From: Saprospiraceae bacterium | Lineage (GTDB): Bacteria; Bacteroidota; Bacteroidia; Chitinophagales; Saprospiraceae | Assembly (NCBI GenBank): GCA_019638455.1 | Contig: JAHBTU010000006.1 | Span: 62,001-126,000, forward strand | Length of the DNA: 64,000 bases | Direction of reading: 5' to 3' | Part shown: one piece after another, positions 51,201 through 60,324 of the stretch | Numbering within the stretch: the first letter of the stretch is position 1 | Layout of the letters: every line of letters begins with the position of its first letter | The notes under the pieces: model-generated | Told to the model about the DNA's origin: nothing | Database searches by the model: none | The model's input: the letters and a program-made list of their open reading frames with translations, nothing else | Translations under genes and position numbers: made by a program

Positions 51201-52541
51201 CAAGCGGTGCAGCGTGGGGGCGCGGTTGAGCATGACTGGGTGACCGCGCAGGATGTTTTCGAGAATCTCCCAAATAACTTGGTCTTTGCGGTCAACGAGT
51301 TTTTTCGCGGATTTCACCGTTTTCACGATACCGCGCTCGATGAGTTTTCTGATAATGAATGGCTTGAATAGCTCGGCTGCCATTGCCTTCGGAATGCCGC
51401 ACTCGTGGAGTTTGAGTGTCGGCCCCACCACGATGACCGAACGGCCGGAGTAGTCCACGCGCTTGCCGAGAAGGTTCTGACGGAAACGTCCTTGCTTGCC
51501 TTTTAAAATGTCGGATAGCGATTTGAGTGCGCGGCCACCTTCGGCTTTTACTGCGTTGGACTTGCGCGAGTTGTCGAAGAGCGAGTCAACGGCTTCTTGC
51601 AACATCCGCTTTTCATTGCGCAGAATGACTTCCGGCGCTTTGATTTCCAAGAGGCGCTTGAGGCGGTTGTTGCGGATGATGACACGACGGTAGAGGTCGT
51701 TGAGGTCAGAGGAGGCAAAACGGCCCCCATCCAACGGAACGAGTGGGCGCAATTCGGGGGGCACCACAGGCAGGTATTGAATAATTGCCCATTCGGGGCG
51801 CTGGCCCGAATCTTCCAGGCCCGAACGGAAAGCTTCCACCACGCGCAGGCGTTTGTTGGCGTCCGTTTTTTTGGCTTGGCTGGTTTCGGTGTGAGCGTCG
51901 TGGCGCAACTGAGCCGAGAGGTCGTCCAGATTGAGGGTGCTCAACAGCGACAGGATGGCCTCAGCCCCCATTTTTGCGACAAATTTGTCGGGGTGCGAGT
52001 CGTCGTGCAGCTGGTTGTCTTTGGGCAGTGCGTCGAGGATTTCGAGGTATTCTTCCTCGGTCAGCAAATCCATGCGACTGATGCCTTCATCTGCTTTCAC
52101 GCCGGGTTGTATCACCACATAGCGCTCGTAGTAGATGATGGACTCCAGTTTTTTCGATGACAAGCCGAGAAGATAGCCGATTTTGTTCGGCAGGCTCTTG
52201 AAGAACCATATATGTACGACTGGCACGACGAGGCGAATGTGCCCCATGCGTTCACGCCGGACTTTTTTCTCGGTGACCTCCACGCCACAGCGGTCGCAGA
52301 CGATACCCTTGTAACGGATACGCTTGTATTTGCCGCAGTAACATTCATAGTCTTTGACTGGGCCAAATATGCGCTCACAGAACAGGCCGTCGCGTTCGGG
52401 CTTGTAGGAGCGATAGTTGATGGTTTCCGGTTTGAGCACCTCTCCATAGCTGCGCTCAAGGATTTCATCCGGGCTGGCCAGCGAAATGGTTATGCTGTCG
52501 AAACCCTGGTCTGTTTTGTTGCTTTTCTTTTTGAAAGGCAT
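48246..52541 (-). CDS. rpoC: RNA polymerase beta' subunit
   Basis: The 1431-residue catalytic subunit of RNA polymerase. Visible features are the N-terminal zinc ribbon (CYCGKYKRIRYKGIVCDRCG), the active-site motif NADFDGDQMAVHVPL with three Mg-binding Asp, the bridge-helix/trigger-loop region, and the second zinc site CESRHGICAKCYG near residue 895. The gene lies downstream of an FkbM methyltransferase gene, not directly after rpoB. Confidence 0.99.
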   Translation of the reverse strand: MPFKKKSNKTDQGFDSITISLASPDEILERSYGEVLKPETINYRSYKPERDGLFCERIFGPVKDYECYCGKYKRIRYKGIVCDRCGVEVTEKKVRRERMGHIRLVVPVVHIWFFKSLPNKIGYLLGLSSKKLESIIYYERYVVIQPGVKADEGISRMDLLTEEEYLEILDALPKDNQLHDDSHPDKFVAKMGAEAILSLLSTLNLDDLSAQLRHDAHTETSQAKKTDANKRLRVVEAFRSGLEDSGQRPEWAIIQYLPVVPPELRPLVPLDGGRFASSDLNDLYRRVIIRNNRLKRLLEIKAPEVILRNEKRMLQEAVDSLFDNSRKSNAVKAEGGRALKSLSDILKGKQGRFRQNLLGKRVDYSGRSVIVVGPTLKLHECGIPKAMAAELFKPFIIRKLIERGIVKTVKSAKKLVDRKDQVIWEILENILRGHPVMLNRAPTLHRLSIQAFQPRLIEGKAIQLHPLVCTAFNADFDGDQMAVHVPLSHAAILEAQVLMLSSHNMLNPQDGSPITLPSQDMVLGLYYLTKERKSIPDNPVKGEGRRFYSTEEVLIAYNEGQLDLHAGIECRVPQDENGQIVHKRINTTVGRVLFNQAVPQGVPFINELLTKRNLKGIIGDILGRTSFKTTAEFLDNIKELGFGWAFKAGLSFNLGDLIIPDLKRKALEAAQTEVDEVWDNYNMGLITYNERYNQIIDKWTFADNRVTDQLMKELSAHKQGFNSVFMMLDSGARGSKQQIKQLCGLRGLMAKPRKSGDTGGAIIENPILSNFLEGLSVQEFFISTHGARKGLADTALKTADAGYLTRRLVDVAQDVVIREVDCNTLRGIDTSALKEGDKIIQNLKDRIKGRYSLYDIYHPETEALLVAAGEYITDKIAGDIENADIETVTIRSVLTCESRHGICAKCYGKNLATGRIAEMGDATGIIAAQSIGEPGTQLTLRTFHTGGTAMIGQTENNITARSNGKLEFDSIRTVEGADAEGKPVKVVVSRTGEIRMVDPKNNRVLANNYIPYGSILHVSDGQEVQRGDKICEWDPFNAVIVSEFNGIVRYNNLEEGVTFRMERDDQTGFAEKVVIESKNKKKIPSVTILNAKTGEEFKTYSLPVGAYISVDDEEAVKSGQQIVKIPRKLGKIADITGGLPRVTELFEARNPSNPAVVAEIDGVITFGALKRGNREAIIEAKDGQKRKYLIPLTKHVLVQDGDFVRAGTALTEGAISVKDILAIAGPFAASSYLVNGVQEVYRSQGININDKHIEVIVRQMLRRLEIVDPGDTHFLEGEPVERNEFIDYNDWIFDKKFVIDAGDSTKLKAGALVTLRQVREENSFLKRNDKKLVEYRDAIPATAVSMLLGITKASLGTESWISAASFQETTKVLSTAAIAAKKDYLMGLKENVIVGKKIPAGTGMRKYDRLQVTGSGRPFREQQEEVLVEDE

Positions 52542-52647
52542 ATTGCTGTTGAGAATTTGAAAGTCCGAGATTCAGTGTTTGGTATTTTGAGGGGCATCGC
52601 CGCATCTCACAAGCGCGGCGACAGAAAGATTTTCACCTAAAATGTGC

Positions 52648-53418
52648 TCACGTTTTGCCTTGTGGGCGCTTGAGCACCCAAATCAATCCATCTTCTATCA
52701 GCAGCTTCAAGCCTGCGCTTTCGAGCAGAACCCGACATTCAGTCACTTCTTCGTCGGAGAGTAATTCTGGATGTGGGTGTATTTCCAAAACAACGGTGTG
52801 AAGCTGCTCAAGCCACTGACGGTTCTCCCGCAAAAAGACCAATTCGCCACCTTCGATATCCATGATGAGCGTGTCGAACTTTAGGTTGTGTGCCTGCTCC
52901 AACTCACCCACCGTCTTGCCTCTGACGCTTATCTTTTCGGACCATTTTCGGCGCATGCTGCTTTCGCCGATAGTTGGGCCGATGTAGAAGTCGTTGGAAG
53001 CGTTGCTTGATATCATGCAATTTTCGATAGAGAACGCGCTGTTGTTGTGGGCCTTGTTCCGCTCTATGTAGGGTATCATTTTCGGATTGGCTTCCACCAC
53101 TACATGCTGTTCGGGATGTTTGAGAAGTTGATTGGCCACGCAAGCCACCACCCCAAGACATCCTCCCAATTCCAACACGCTTGCCTCCGGGTCTAAGTAT
53201 TCCTCCAAATAAATGCGCTCGCGTTTTTCGTAAGAGCCTATTTGAAATTGTCCTCGTAGGCGTATATCCGTCACATCATAGGGAACCAGCAATTCCACAC
53301 CGTTCAACCTTACTTTTTCTTTTTGCAGCATGGTGAAATACATCCCTGCCAACCAAGTCTTTGTATGAAACTTGAGCAGGTTGAAGTCTTTGCTCAAATG
53401 TTGAATCGTGACACCCAT
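52648..53418 (-). CDS. FkbM-family methyltransferase, inserted between rpoB and rpoC
   Basis: The 256-residue protein is a class I SAM-dependent methyltransferase of the FkbM type. VLELGGCLGVVACVANQLL is the SAM-binding loop (motif I), VVVEANPKMIPYIERNKAHNN motif II, and TLIMDIEGGELVFL the typical FkbM acidic motif. Targets in this family are often sugars or small hydroxyl groups; here the target is unknown. It is on the same strand, 88 bp after rpoB and 106 bp before rpoC, so it is probably co-transcribed with both. In most bacteria rpoB and rpoC are adjacent, so an insertion is inferred. Confidence 0.88.
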   Translation of the reverse strand: MGVTIQHLSKDFNLLKFHTKTWLAGMYFTMLQKEKVRLNGVELLVPYDVTDIRLRGQFQIGSYEKRERIYLEEYLDPEASVLELGGCLGVVACVANQLLKHPEQHVVVEANPKMIPYIERNKAHNNSAFSIENCMISSNASNDFYIGPTIGESSMRRKWSEKISVRGKTVGELEQAHNLKFDTLIMDIEGGELVFLRENRQWLEQLHTVVLEIHPHPELLSDEEVTECRVLLESAGLKLLIEDGLIWVLKRPQGKT

Positions 53419-53506
53419 TGCTTAGAAAAGAATGAAGTTGCGATGCGGAATTGCTGTGTGTCCAAGGGGCATCGTTTCTTGTCGAAATGAAAGCCCTGCG
53501 TCGTGG

Positions 53507-56500
53507 TTATTCAAATTTCACGTCCAACGCCAAGCCGCGCAATTCGTGCACGAGGACGTTGAATGATTCGGGTATGTTGGCATCGGGCAGGTTGTCTCCC
53601 TTGACGATGGCCTCATAAGCTTTGGCACGCCCCTGAATATCGTCTGACTTGTAGGTCAGCAGTTCTTGCAGGATGTTGGATGCGCCATAAGCTTCAAGTG
53701 CCCACACTTCCATCTCGCCAAAGCGTTGGCCGCCAAACTGTGCCTTGCCGCCAAGTGGCTGCTGAGTGATGAGCGAGTATGGGCCGATGGAGCGAGCGTG
53801 CATCTTGTCGTCCACCATGTGGCTGAGTTTGAGCATATAGATGATGCCCACCGTCGCTTTTTGGTGGAAGCGGTCGCCCGTTTCGCCGTCGTGGAGATAC
53901 GTCTGGCCCAGTTCGGGCAGGCTTGCCTTTTCAATCCATTCTTCTACCTCGTCGGTCTTGGCTCCATCGAAAATCGGAGTGGCGAATTTGACACCTAATT
54001 TCTCTCCAGCCCATCCCAACACGGTCTCAAAGATTTGTCCCAAGTTCATACGCGAAGGCACGCCGAGCGGATTGAGCACCACGTCAACGGGGGTGCCATC
54101 TTCGAGGAACGGCATATCTTCCATGCGCACGATGCGGCTCACGATGCCCTTGTTGCCGTGGCGACCTGCGAGTTTATCGCCTACTTTCAACTTGCGCTTT
54201 TTAGCAAGATAGACTTTCGCCAGTTTCAACACGCCAGCGGGCAGTTCGTCGCCAATGCTGATGTTGAATTTTTCACGCTTATATCGGCCTACTTCTTCAT
54301 TGACCTTGATGCTGTAATTGTGCAGGAGCCGGGCAATCAAGTGGTTGGTGTGCTTTTCGCTCGTCCAGTTGGTGTAGTCCACCTCGGCGTAGTTGATTTG
54401 CTCGCGCAATGCCTGCACGGTGAGTTTGCTACCTTTGGGCAACATTTCCTCGCCATAGATGCTGCGAATGCCGTTGGTGGTCTTGTCTTTCACCAGCACC
54501 TGAAGTTTGTCTATCAGGGTGGTTTTCAACTTGTTGAGTGCTACTGCGTGTTCGTCGTCGAGCTTGTCGAGCAGTGCCTTTTCTGACTCTTTGATTTGCT
54601 TGTCTTTTTTGGCACGGGCAAACAATTGCTTGTCAATCACCACCCCGTTGATGCTCGGCGGCACTTTCAAAGAGGCATCTTTCACGTCGCCGGCCTTGTC
54701 GCCGAAAATAGCGCGAAGCAGCTTTTCTTCGGGTGTCGGGTCGGTTTCGCCTTTGGGCGTGATTTTGCCTATGAGAATATCGCCCTCTTTGGCCCAAGCG
54801 CCGATGCGGATGATGCCATTTTCGTCCAAATCTTTCGTGGCTTCCTCGCTCACGTTCGGAATGTCGGCAGTCAGCTCTTCCTCGCCCAGCTTGGTATCGC
54901 GCACATCCAACTCAAAGTGTTCGATGTGGATGGAGGTGAACACATCTTCCTGCACTACTCGTTCGGACAGCACGATGGCATCCTCAAAGTTGTAGCCTTT
55001 CCACGGCATGAACGCCACTTTGAGGTTTTGCCCCAACGCGAGCTCGCCGTTCTCGGTCGCGTAACCTTCGCAGAGAATATCGCCTGCTTCCACACGCTGA
55101 CCACGCCGCACGATGGGCTTCAAGTTGATGCAAGTGCCTTGGTTGGTACGCATGAACTTGGTGAGTTTGTAGGTCTTGCGCGCATCCTCGAACGAAACCA
55201 ATTGGTCTTCTTCGGTGCGGTCGTAGTTGATGATGATTTCGTTGGCATCCACATACTCCACTACCCCGCTGCCCTCGGCATTGATGAGCATGCGCGAGTC
55301 GCGGGCGACTTTGGCTTCCAATCCCGTGCCCACGATAGGCGAGTGAGGCCGAATGAGGGGCACCGCTTGGCGTTGCATGTTGGAACCCATGAGTGCACGG
55401 TTGGCATCGTCGTTTTCCAGAAACGGAATCAGTGAGGCCGACACGCCCACGATTTGGTTGGGTGCCACGTCAATATATTCCACCTCATCGGGTGTCAGAA
55501 TCGGGAAGTCGCCGTGTTCGCGTGCTTTCACGCGGTCGTTGAGGAATGCTCCATTCTCGCCCACGGGGGTGTTGGCCTGCGCGATTTTCATGAAGTCCTC
55601 GGCTTCGGCAGAGAGGTACTGCACATCACCTTCAAGCACCACTTTGCCATCTCTCACATGACGATAGGGCGTTTCCAAAAAGCCCATCTTGTTGATTTTG
55701 GCATGGGTGCAGAGGGTGGAGATGAGACCAATGTTGGGCCCCTCCGGTGTCTCGATGGTGCAAAGACGTCCGTAGTGCGAATAGTGCACGTCGCGCACCT
55801 CAAAACCAGCGCGTTCGCGGGAAAGACCGCCTGGGCCGAGTGCCGAGATACGACGCTTGTGCGTGATTTCGGAGAGCGGGTTGGTCTGGTCGAGGAATTG
55901 CGACAACTGGCTGGTGCCAAAAAACGAGTTGATGACCGACGACAAGGTGCGCGCATTGATAAGGTCAATGGGCGTGAACACCTCGTTGTCGCGTACGTTC
56001 ATGCGTTCGCGGATAGTGCGCGCCATGCGAGCAAGACCAACACCGAATTGCGCGTAGAGCTGCTCGCCCACCGTGCGAACTCGCCGGTTGGAAAGGTGGT
56101 CAATGTCGTCAATTTCAGCCTTGTTGTTTATCAAAGAGACAATATAGCGCACGATGGCGATAATGTCTTCTTTGGTCAAGACCAAGTTGTTGGGGTCAAT
56201 GTTCGTCTGGAGTTTGCGATTGATTTTGAAACGGCCTACCTCACCGAGGTTGTAGCGTTTATCAGAGAAAAACAGCTTGTCAATGATGCCACGCGCTGTT
56301 TCATCGTCTGGGGGGTCGCTGCCGCGGAGTTGGCGGTAGATGTAGGTGACGGCCTCGATTTCGCTTGAGGTTGGGTCTTTTTGCAGCGTATTGTAAATAA
56401 TGGAGAAGTCCTCCTCGATGTCGGTGCGCTGAAGGATAATGGTCGTCGTGCCAGCCTCGAGTATTTGCTCGATATTTTCTTCATCCAGCACTGTGTCACG

Positions 56501-57346
56501 CTCAAGGATAATCTCGTTGCGCTCAATCGTGACTACCTCGCCGGTGTCTTCATCCACAAAATCTTCTGCCCACGATTTCAGCACGCGAGCAGCCAGCTTG
56601 CGTCCGATGGCGGCCTCCAGATTTTCGCGGGTGCAAGCCACTTCGTCGGCTAGGTTGAACAGGTCGAGAATGGCTTTATCGGTATCGAACCCGATGGCGC
56701 GAAGCAGGGTGGTGACAGGGAACTTTTTCTTGCGGTCAATGTAGGCATACATGACCAGATTGATGTCAGTGGCAAATTCCATCCACGCGCCTTTGAACGG
56801 TATGACGCGGGCGGAATAAATTTTGGTGCCATTGGGGTGATAGCTTTGCCCAAAAAACACGCCCGGCGAGCGATGCAATTGTGATACGATGACACGTTCG
56901 GCTCCATTGATGACAAATGTGCCTTTCGGTGTCATGTAGGGAATGTTTCCGAGGAACACATCCTGCACGATGGTCTGGAAATCAATGTGTTCCGGGTCGT
57001 TGCAGGAAAGTTTCAATTTCGCTTTCAACGGCACGGAATACGTCAGCCCCCGCTGCATACACTCGTCAATGGTGTATCGAGGGGGGTCAATGAAATAGTC
57101 GAGAAATTCCAGATTGAAAATGTTCCGCGCATCGGTGATGGGGAAGTTTTCTTGGAACACGCGATAGAGGCCCTCGTTGATGCGGTTCTCGGGCGTGGTT
57201 TCCAGCTGAAAGTATTCCTGGAATGATTTGAGTTGAATTTCAAGGAGGTCAGGATAGTGACCGGCGAGGCGAATTTTGCCAAAGTTCACGCGCTCTTGAA
57301 CGCCTGTTTTGTGGTTTGCCCCGTTTGAGATGCCGTTATTGGTCAT
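53507..57346 (-). CDS. rpoB: RNA polymerase beta subunit
   Basis: The 1279-residue beta subunit. The rifampicin-binding region SSQLSQFLDQTNPLSE-type sequence (here GTSQLSQFLDQTNPLSEI, then THKRRISALGPGGL) keeps the wild-type Asp, His and Ser residues, predicting sensitivity. KLAGRHGNKGIVSRI and GEMEVWALEAYGA near the C-terminus are also typical. It is preceded by rplL across a 322-bp spacer with a large hairpin, and followed by an FkbM methyltransferase gene. Confidence 0.99.
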   Translation of the reverse strand: MTNNGISNGANHKTGVQERVNFGKIRLAGHYPDLLEIQLKSFQEYFQLETTPENRINEGLYRVFQENFPITDARNIFNLEFLDYFIDPPRYTIDECMQRGLTYSVPLKAKLKLSCNDPEHIDFQTIVQDVFLGNIPYMTPKGTFVINGAERVIVSQLHRSPGVFFGQSYHPNGTKIYSARVIPFKGAWMEFATDINLVMYAYIDRKKKFPVTTLLRAIGFDTDKAILDLFNLADEVACTRENLEAAIGRKLAARVLKSWAEDFVDEDTGEVVTIERNEIILERDTVLDEENIEQILEAGTTTIILQRTDIEEDFSIIYNTLQKDPTSSEIEAVTYIYRQLRGSDPPDDETARGIIDKLFFSDKRYNLGEVGRFKINRKLQTNIDPNNLVLTKEDIIAIVRYIVSLINNKAEIDDIDHLSNRRVRTVGEQLYAQFGVGLARMARTIRERMNVRDNEVFTPIDLINARTLSSVINSFFGTSQLSQFLDQTNPLSEITHKRRISALGPGGLSRERAGFEVRDVHYSHYGRLCTIETPEGPNIGLISTLCTHAKINKMGFLETPYRHVRDGKVVLEGDVQYLSAEAEDFMKIAQANTPVGENGAFLNDRVKAREHGDFPILTPDEVEYIDVAPNQIVGVSASLIPFLENDDANRALMGSNMQRQAVPLIRPHSPIVGTGLEAKVARDSRMLINAEGSGVVEYVDANEIIINYDRTEEDQLVSFEDARKTYKLTKFMRTNQGTCINLKPIVRRGQRVEAGDILCEGYATENGELALGQNLKVAFMPWKGYNFEDAIVLSERVVQEDVFTSIHIEHFELDVRDTKLGEEELTADIPNVSEEATKDLDENGIIRIGAWAKEGDILIGKITPKGETDPTPEEKLLRAIFGDKAGDVKDASLKVPPSINGVVIDKQLFARAKKDKQIKESEKALLDKLDDEHAVALNKLKTTLIDKLQVLVKDKTTNGIRSIYGEEMLPKGSKLTVQALREQINYAEVDYTNWTSEKHTNHLIARLLHNYSIKVNEEVGRYKREKFNISIGDELPAGVLKLAKVYLAKKRKLKVGDKLAGRHGNKGIVSRIVRMEDMPFLEDGTPVDVVLNPLGVPSRMNLGQIFETVLGWAGEKLGVKFATPIFDGAKTDEVEEWIEKASLPELGQTYLHDGETGDRFHQKATVGIIYMLKLSHMVDDKMHARSIGPYSLITQQPLGGKAQFGGQRFGEMEVWALEAYGASNILQELLTYKSDDIQGRAKAYEAIVKGDNLPDANIPESFNVLVHELRGLALDVKFE

Positions 57347-57505
57347 TTTTGCAAAATATGCTTGAAATGCTGATTGGCAGGGTGATGAAGGTTGAAGGGA
57401 TTGAAAGGGTCGTGTGAAGATGGATGGGATAATTCCCCCAACTTACCATCGGTGCAAGCGTGAATAAACGATTTTAAGGGACAAAAGTTCAGGGCCTGTT
57501 TACAG

Positions 57506-57561
57506 ACAACGATAGGCTTAACACGCTGCTCGCTGTGCGAGAACGTGTTAAGCCTTGTTGT
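57506..57561. other. Large hairpin in the rplL-rpoB spacer
   Basis: AGGCTTAACACG (57514-57525) and CGTGTTAAGCCT (57544-57555) are a perfect 12-bp inverted repeat; CTCG/CGAG inside and ACAAC/TTGTTGT outside extend it. In Escherichia coli this spacer carries an attenuator and an RNase III site, so a comparable processing role is plausible. No other feature is seen in the 57347-57668 spacer. Confidence 0.65.
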
Positions 57562-57668
57562 TTTTATCTGAAAAAAGGATGAATCCCTGTCATTGTCGAG
57601 AAAAGTAAGAAAGTGAGTGTCAGTGAGATGGAACCGAAGGCTCGGAACCAGACCGAAACGTACTTCTC

Positions 57669-58052
57669 TTACTTCACTTCGACCACAGCGCCAGCGCCTT
57701 CGAGCGTGGCTTTGATGGAGTCGGCTTCAGCTTTGTTCACGCCGCTTTTGAGCGGGCTTGGAGCGCCGTCCACAAGGTCTTTTGCCTCTTTCAGGCCCAG
57801 GCCCAACAGGTTTTTCACTTCCTTCACGATGTTGAGCTTGTTAGCGCCCGCATCTTTCAGGATGACATCAAACTCGGTTTGTTCAGCCGGAGCGGCTTCG
57901 CCACCGCCGCCGCCAGCGGCGGGTGCAGCCACAGCTACTGCCGAGGCAGCAGGCTCGATTCCGTAGTCATCTTTCAAGATATTGGCCAGTTCGTTGGCTT
58001 CTTTAATCGTGAGGCTCACGAGCGATTCAGCCAGAGCTTTCAAATCTGCCAT
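57669..58052 (-). CDS. rplL: 50S ribosomal protein L7/L12
   Basis: Stalk protein of 127 residues that recruits translation factors. An N-terminal dimerisation helix (LKALAESLVSLTIKEANELANIL) is followed by an Ala/Gly-rich hinge and the C-terminal domain with FDVILKDAGANKLNIVKEVK and LGLKEAKDLVDGAP. Confidence 0.98.
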   Translation of the reverse strand: MADLKALAESLVSLTIKEANELANILKDDYGIEPAASAVAVAAPAAGGGGGEAAPAEQTEFDVILKDAGANKLNIVKEVKNLLGLGLKEAKDLVDGAPSPLKSGVNKAEADSIKATLEGAGAVVEVK

Positions 58053-58161
58053 TGTCGTAGAATTTTTAAAGTTGTTTGCAAAATGAGTGAAAACGAAGGT
58101 TTCAAGGTTTCTGGATACGGGTTTTTGGTTGGGTGTATAGTGCGAACTTGGAAGCCTTTTT

Positions 58162-58232
58162 CAATGATGAATAAATGAATGATGATTTTGGTCGCGTTCG
58201 ACATGAATCATTCATAGTTCTTGATTCATCAT
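58162..58232. repeat. Spacer palindrome between rplJ and rplL
   Basis: A left arm built of GATGAAT/AATGAT words (58162-58189) pairs imperfectly with ATGAATCATTCATAG...GATTCATCATT (58203-58232). The right arm ends at the rplJ stop codon. Confidence 0.55.
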
Positions 58233-58756
58233 TATTTGCGCTCTTCCAGCGCCTTCACGATGCCTGCGATTTTCGAGCCGCTGGCGGTGATTTGGCTGGC
58301 GAGGCGACGAGCCGGAGACTGGAGCAGGCCGATGATTTCGCCCACCATCTCCTCTTTGCTCTTCAGCTTGACGAGCGCGGCCAACTGGTCATCGCCGATA
58401 AACACTGAAGAATCAATGTAAGCAGCTTTGAGAATGGGTCGCTCCTCGGTTTTGCGGAATTCTTCGAGCAACTTGGCCGGAGCCTTGGGGTTCGAAGAAA
58501 TCAATATAGTGGTTGGGCCATGCAGCACTTCGTAGAGGGCGGCGTAACCTTTCGACTCTGGCTGGCTTTCGAGCGCTTTCTGAATCAAAGTGTTTTTTGC
58601 CACTTTGACCTTGATGTCTTTCTCGAAGCAAAGCCTGCGGAATTTGTTGATTTTGGCAACCGACAGCGTCGAGGAGTCTGTGAGGTAGAAAAACGGCGTG
58701 CCGCTCAACTCCTCCGTTAGTTCCGCAATCGCAACGGTTTTATCTTCTCTGGTCAT
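58232..58756 (-). CDS. rplJ: 50S ribosomal protein L10
   Basis: Anchors the L7/L12 stalk to 23S rRNA. From the ATG at 58756 (MTREDKTVAIAELTEEL) it has 174 residues, with LRFxKDIKVKVAKNTLIQKAL-like rRNA-binding sequence and a C-terminal helix for L12. The frame extends 29 codons upstream into a repeat-rich spacer; that part is not protein-like. Confidence 0.96.
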   Translation of the reverse strand: MTREDKTVAIAELTEELSGTPFFYLTDSSTLSVAKINKFRRLCFEKDIKVKVAKNTLIQKALESQPESKGYAALYEVLHGPTTILISSNPKAPAKLLEEFRKTEERPILKAAYIDSSVFIGDDQLAALVKLKSKEEMVGEIIGLLQSPARRLASQITASGSKIAGIVKALEERK

Positions 58757-58763
58757 ATCAATC

Positions 58764-58871
58764 GAATTTGATAATGAGTCAATTTGAAAATTTGATAATG
58801 ATGCAAGATGTTTGGAGCGTTCGGGCGGTTTGAGAATTGTCAAATTCCCGAAATTATCCAGTTATCAAATT
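58764..58871. repeat. Spacer palindrome between rplA and rplJ
   Basis: AATTTGATAATG words on the left (58764-58800) pair with CAAATT/TTATCAAATTA words on the right (58832-58871). It may also hold the L10 autoregulatory site, which cannot be located. Confidence 0.5.
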
Positions 58872-59565
58872 ACACCTTGATGGATTTAGGGTCAACCGCG
58901 ATGCCCGGGCTCATGGTGCTGGCCACAGAGACCGTTCTCATGTAAACGCCTTTGGCGCTTGATGGCTTCATTTTCACCAAAGTGGAGATGAGCTCATGCG
59001 CATTGTCGGTCAGTTGTTCGGGAGCAAACGATACACGACCGATGGATGCGTGCACGATGCCGAACTTGTCCACACGAAATGCGATTTTGCCCTTTTTGAC
59101 TTCCGACACGGCGGAGGCGATGTCGTTCGTCACGGTACCAGTTTTGGGGTTGGGCATCAAGCCGCGCGGGCCGAGGATACGAGCCACTTTACCCAACTGG
59201 GCCATCACATTGGGCGTTGCGATGATGACGTCCACATCCATCCAGCCTTCGCTGACTTTTTGGATGTAGTCGTCAAGACCAACGTGGTCAGCGCCCGCTG
59301 CCTTTGCTTCGTCAGCTTTGTCGGGGGTGCAGAACACAAGAACTCGCTTGGTTTTGCCCGTGCCATGTGGAAGGGATACGGTGCCGCGCAGGGCTTGGTC
59401 GGCTTTGCGCGGGTCCACGCCGAGGCGGACGTGCACATCAACCGATGCGTTGAATGAAGTAGTGTTGACCTCTTTCACGAGGGCCATTGCGTCGCTCAGC
59501 GTGTAGAGTTTGTCTGGGTCAACTTTTCCTTCAACGGCTTTGCGCTTTTTTGTCAATTTTGCCAT
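58870..59565 (-). CDS. rplA: 50S ribosomal protein L1
   Basis: rRNA-binding protein of the L1 stalk, 231 residues. Typical stretches are TSFNASVDVHVRLGVDPRKADQ, VSLPHGTGKTKRVLVF and GPRGLMPNPKTGTVT. It follows rplK, as in most bacteria; L1 often represses its own operon. Confidence 0.98.
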   Translation of the reverse strand: MAKLTKKRKAVEGKVDPDKLYTLSDAMALVKEVNTTSFNASVDVHVRLGVDPRKADQALRGTVSLPHGTGKTKRVLVFCTPDKADEAKAAGADHVGLDDYIQKVSEGWMDVDVIIATPNVMAQLGKVARILGPRGLMPNPKTGTVTNDIASAVSEVKKGKIAFRVDKFGIVHASIGRVSFAPEQLTDNAHELISTLVKMKPSSAKGVYMRTVSVASTMSPGIAVDPKSIKV

Positions 59566-59634
59566 TGAAAATGTGTGTTTAAGGTTGTAGCGTTCCGTTG
59601 GGCGGAACTCCCTTTGAATAATGTGCTAATCTTG

Positions 59635-59700
59635 CCAATGGGATAATGTGTTGATGTGCTATTGTTTTAAGAATCAGCACATCGGCACATTTTTCATTGG
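59635..59700. repeat. Spacer palindrome between rplK and rplA
   Basis: CCAATGGGATAATGTGTTGATGTGCT and AGCACATCGGCACATTTTTCATTGG pair with mismatches around a ~15-base loop. Confidence 0.55.
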
Positions 59701-59705
59701 CCACA

Positions 59706-60161
59706 TTAATTTTTCACTTCAAACGGCGCTTCGCCAGTCACGGTCAGCCCCATGCTTCGAGCAGTCCCTGCCACCATTTTCATGGCGGATTCGACGGTGA
59801 AGCAATTGAGGTCTGGCATTTTGCTCTCGGCGATAGCGCGAACTTGTTCCCATGTGACAGAGCCGACTTTTTTGCGGTTAGGCTCTGGCGACCCTTTGCC
59901 GGGGGCCAATTTAGCGGCTTCAAAGAGCTGGATGGCCGCAGGTGGTGTTTTGATGATAAAGTCAAAGGTTTTGTCTTTATACACCTGAATGATCACCGGG
60001 AGCACTTTTCCTTGTTGCTCTTGCGTCTGTGCGTTGAAGCGCTTGCAAAACTCCATGATGTTCACGCCTTTCGAGCCGAGTGCCGGGCCGATTGGCGGGG
60101 CAGGATTGGCTTGGCCACCTTTCACCTGGAGTTTGATATAAACATCAACTTCTTTTGCCAT
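59706..60161 (-). CDS. rplK: 50S ribosomal protein L11
   Basis: Protein of the GTPase-associated centre, 151 residues. The N-terminal domain shows IKLQVKGGQANPAPPIGPALG and the C-terminal RNA-binding domain GSVTWEQVRAIAESKMPDLN and GTARSMG. Confidence 0.98.
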   Translation of the reverse strand: MAKEVDVYIKLQVKGGQANPAPPIGPALGSKGVNIMEFCKRFNAQTQEQQGKVLPVIIQVYKDKTFDFIIKTPPAAIQLFEAAKLAPGKGSPEPNRKKVGSVTWEQVRAIAESKMPDLNCFTVESAMKMVAGTARSMGLTVTGEAPFEVKN

Positions 60162-60176
60162 TTTTTTGAATTTGAT

Positions 60177-60263
60177 ATTTGACGAATGAGGTTGCGAGAT
60201 AGAAGATGTCCGAGTTGGGTGTTCTATGGTTCGCTAATTACCTCATTATCAGATTTATGAAAA
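60177..60263. repeat. Spacer palindrome between nusG and rplK
   Basis: GAATGAGGTTGCGAGATAGAA and TTCTATGGTTCGCTAATTACC-TCATT pair imperfectly, with TTTGATATTT extending the arms. Confidence 0.4.
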
Positions 60264-60324
60264 ACCGTTGAGACCTGCCGGGTTGTGGAAGCGAGCCTGG
60301 GAGAACAGGCATCAATGGCTGGGT

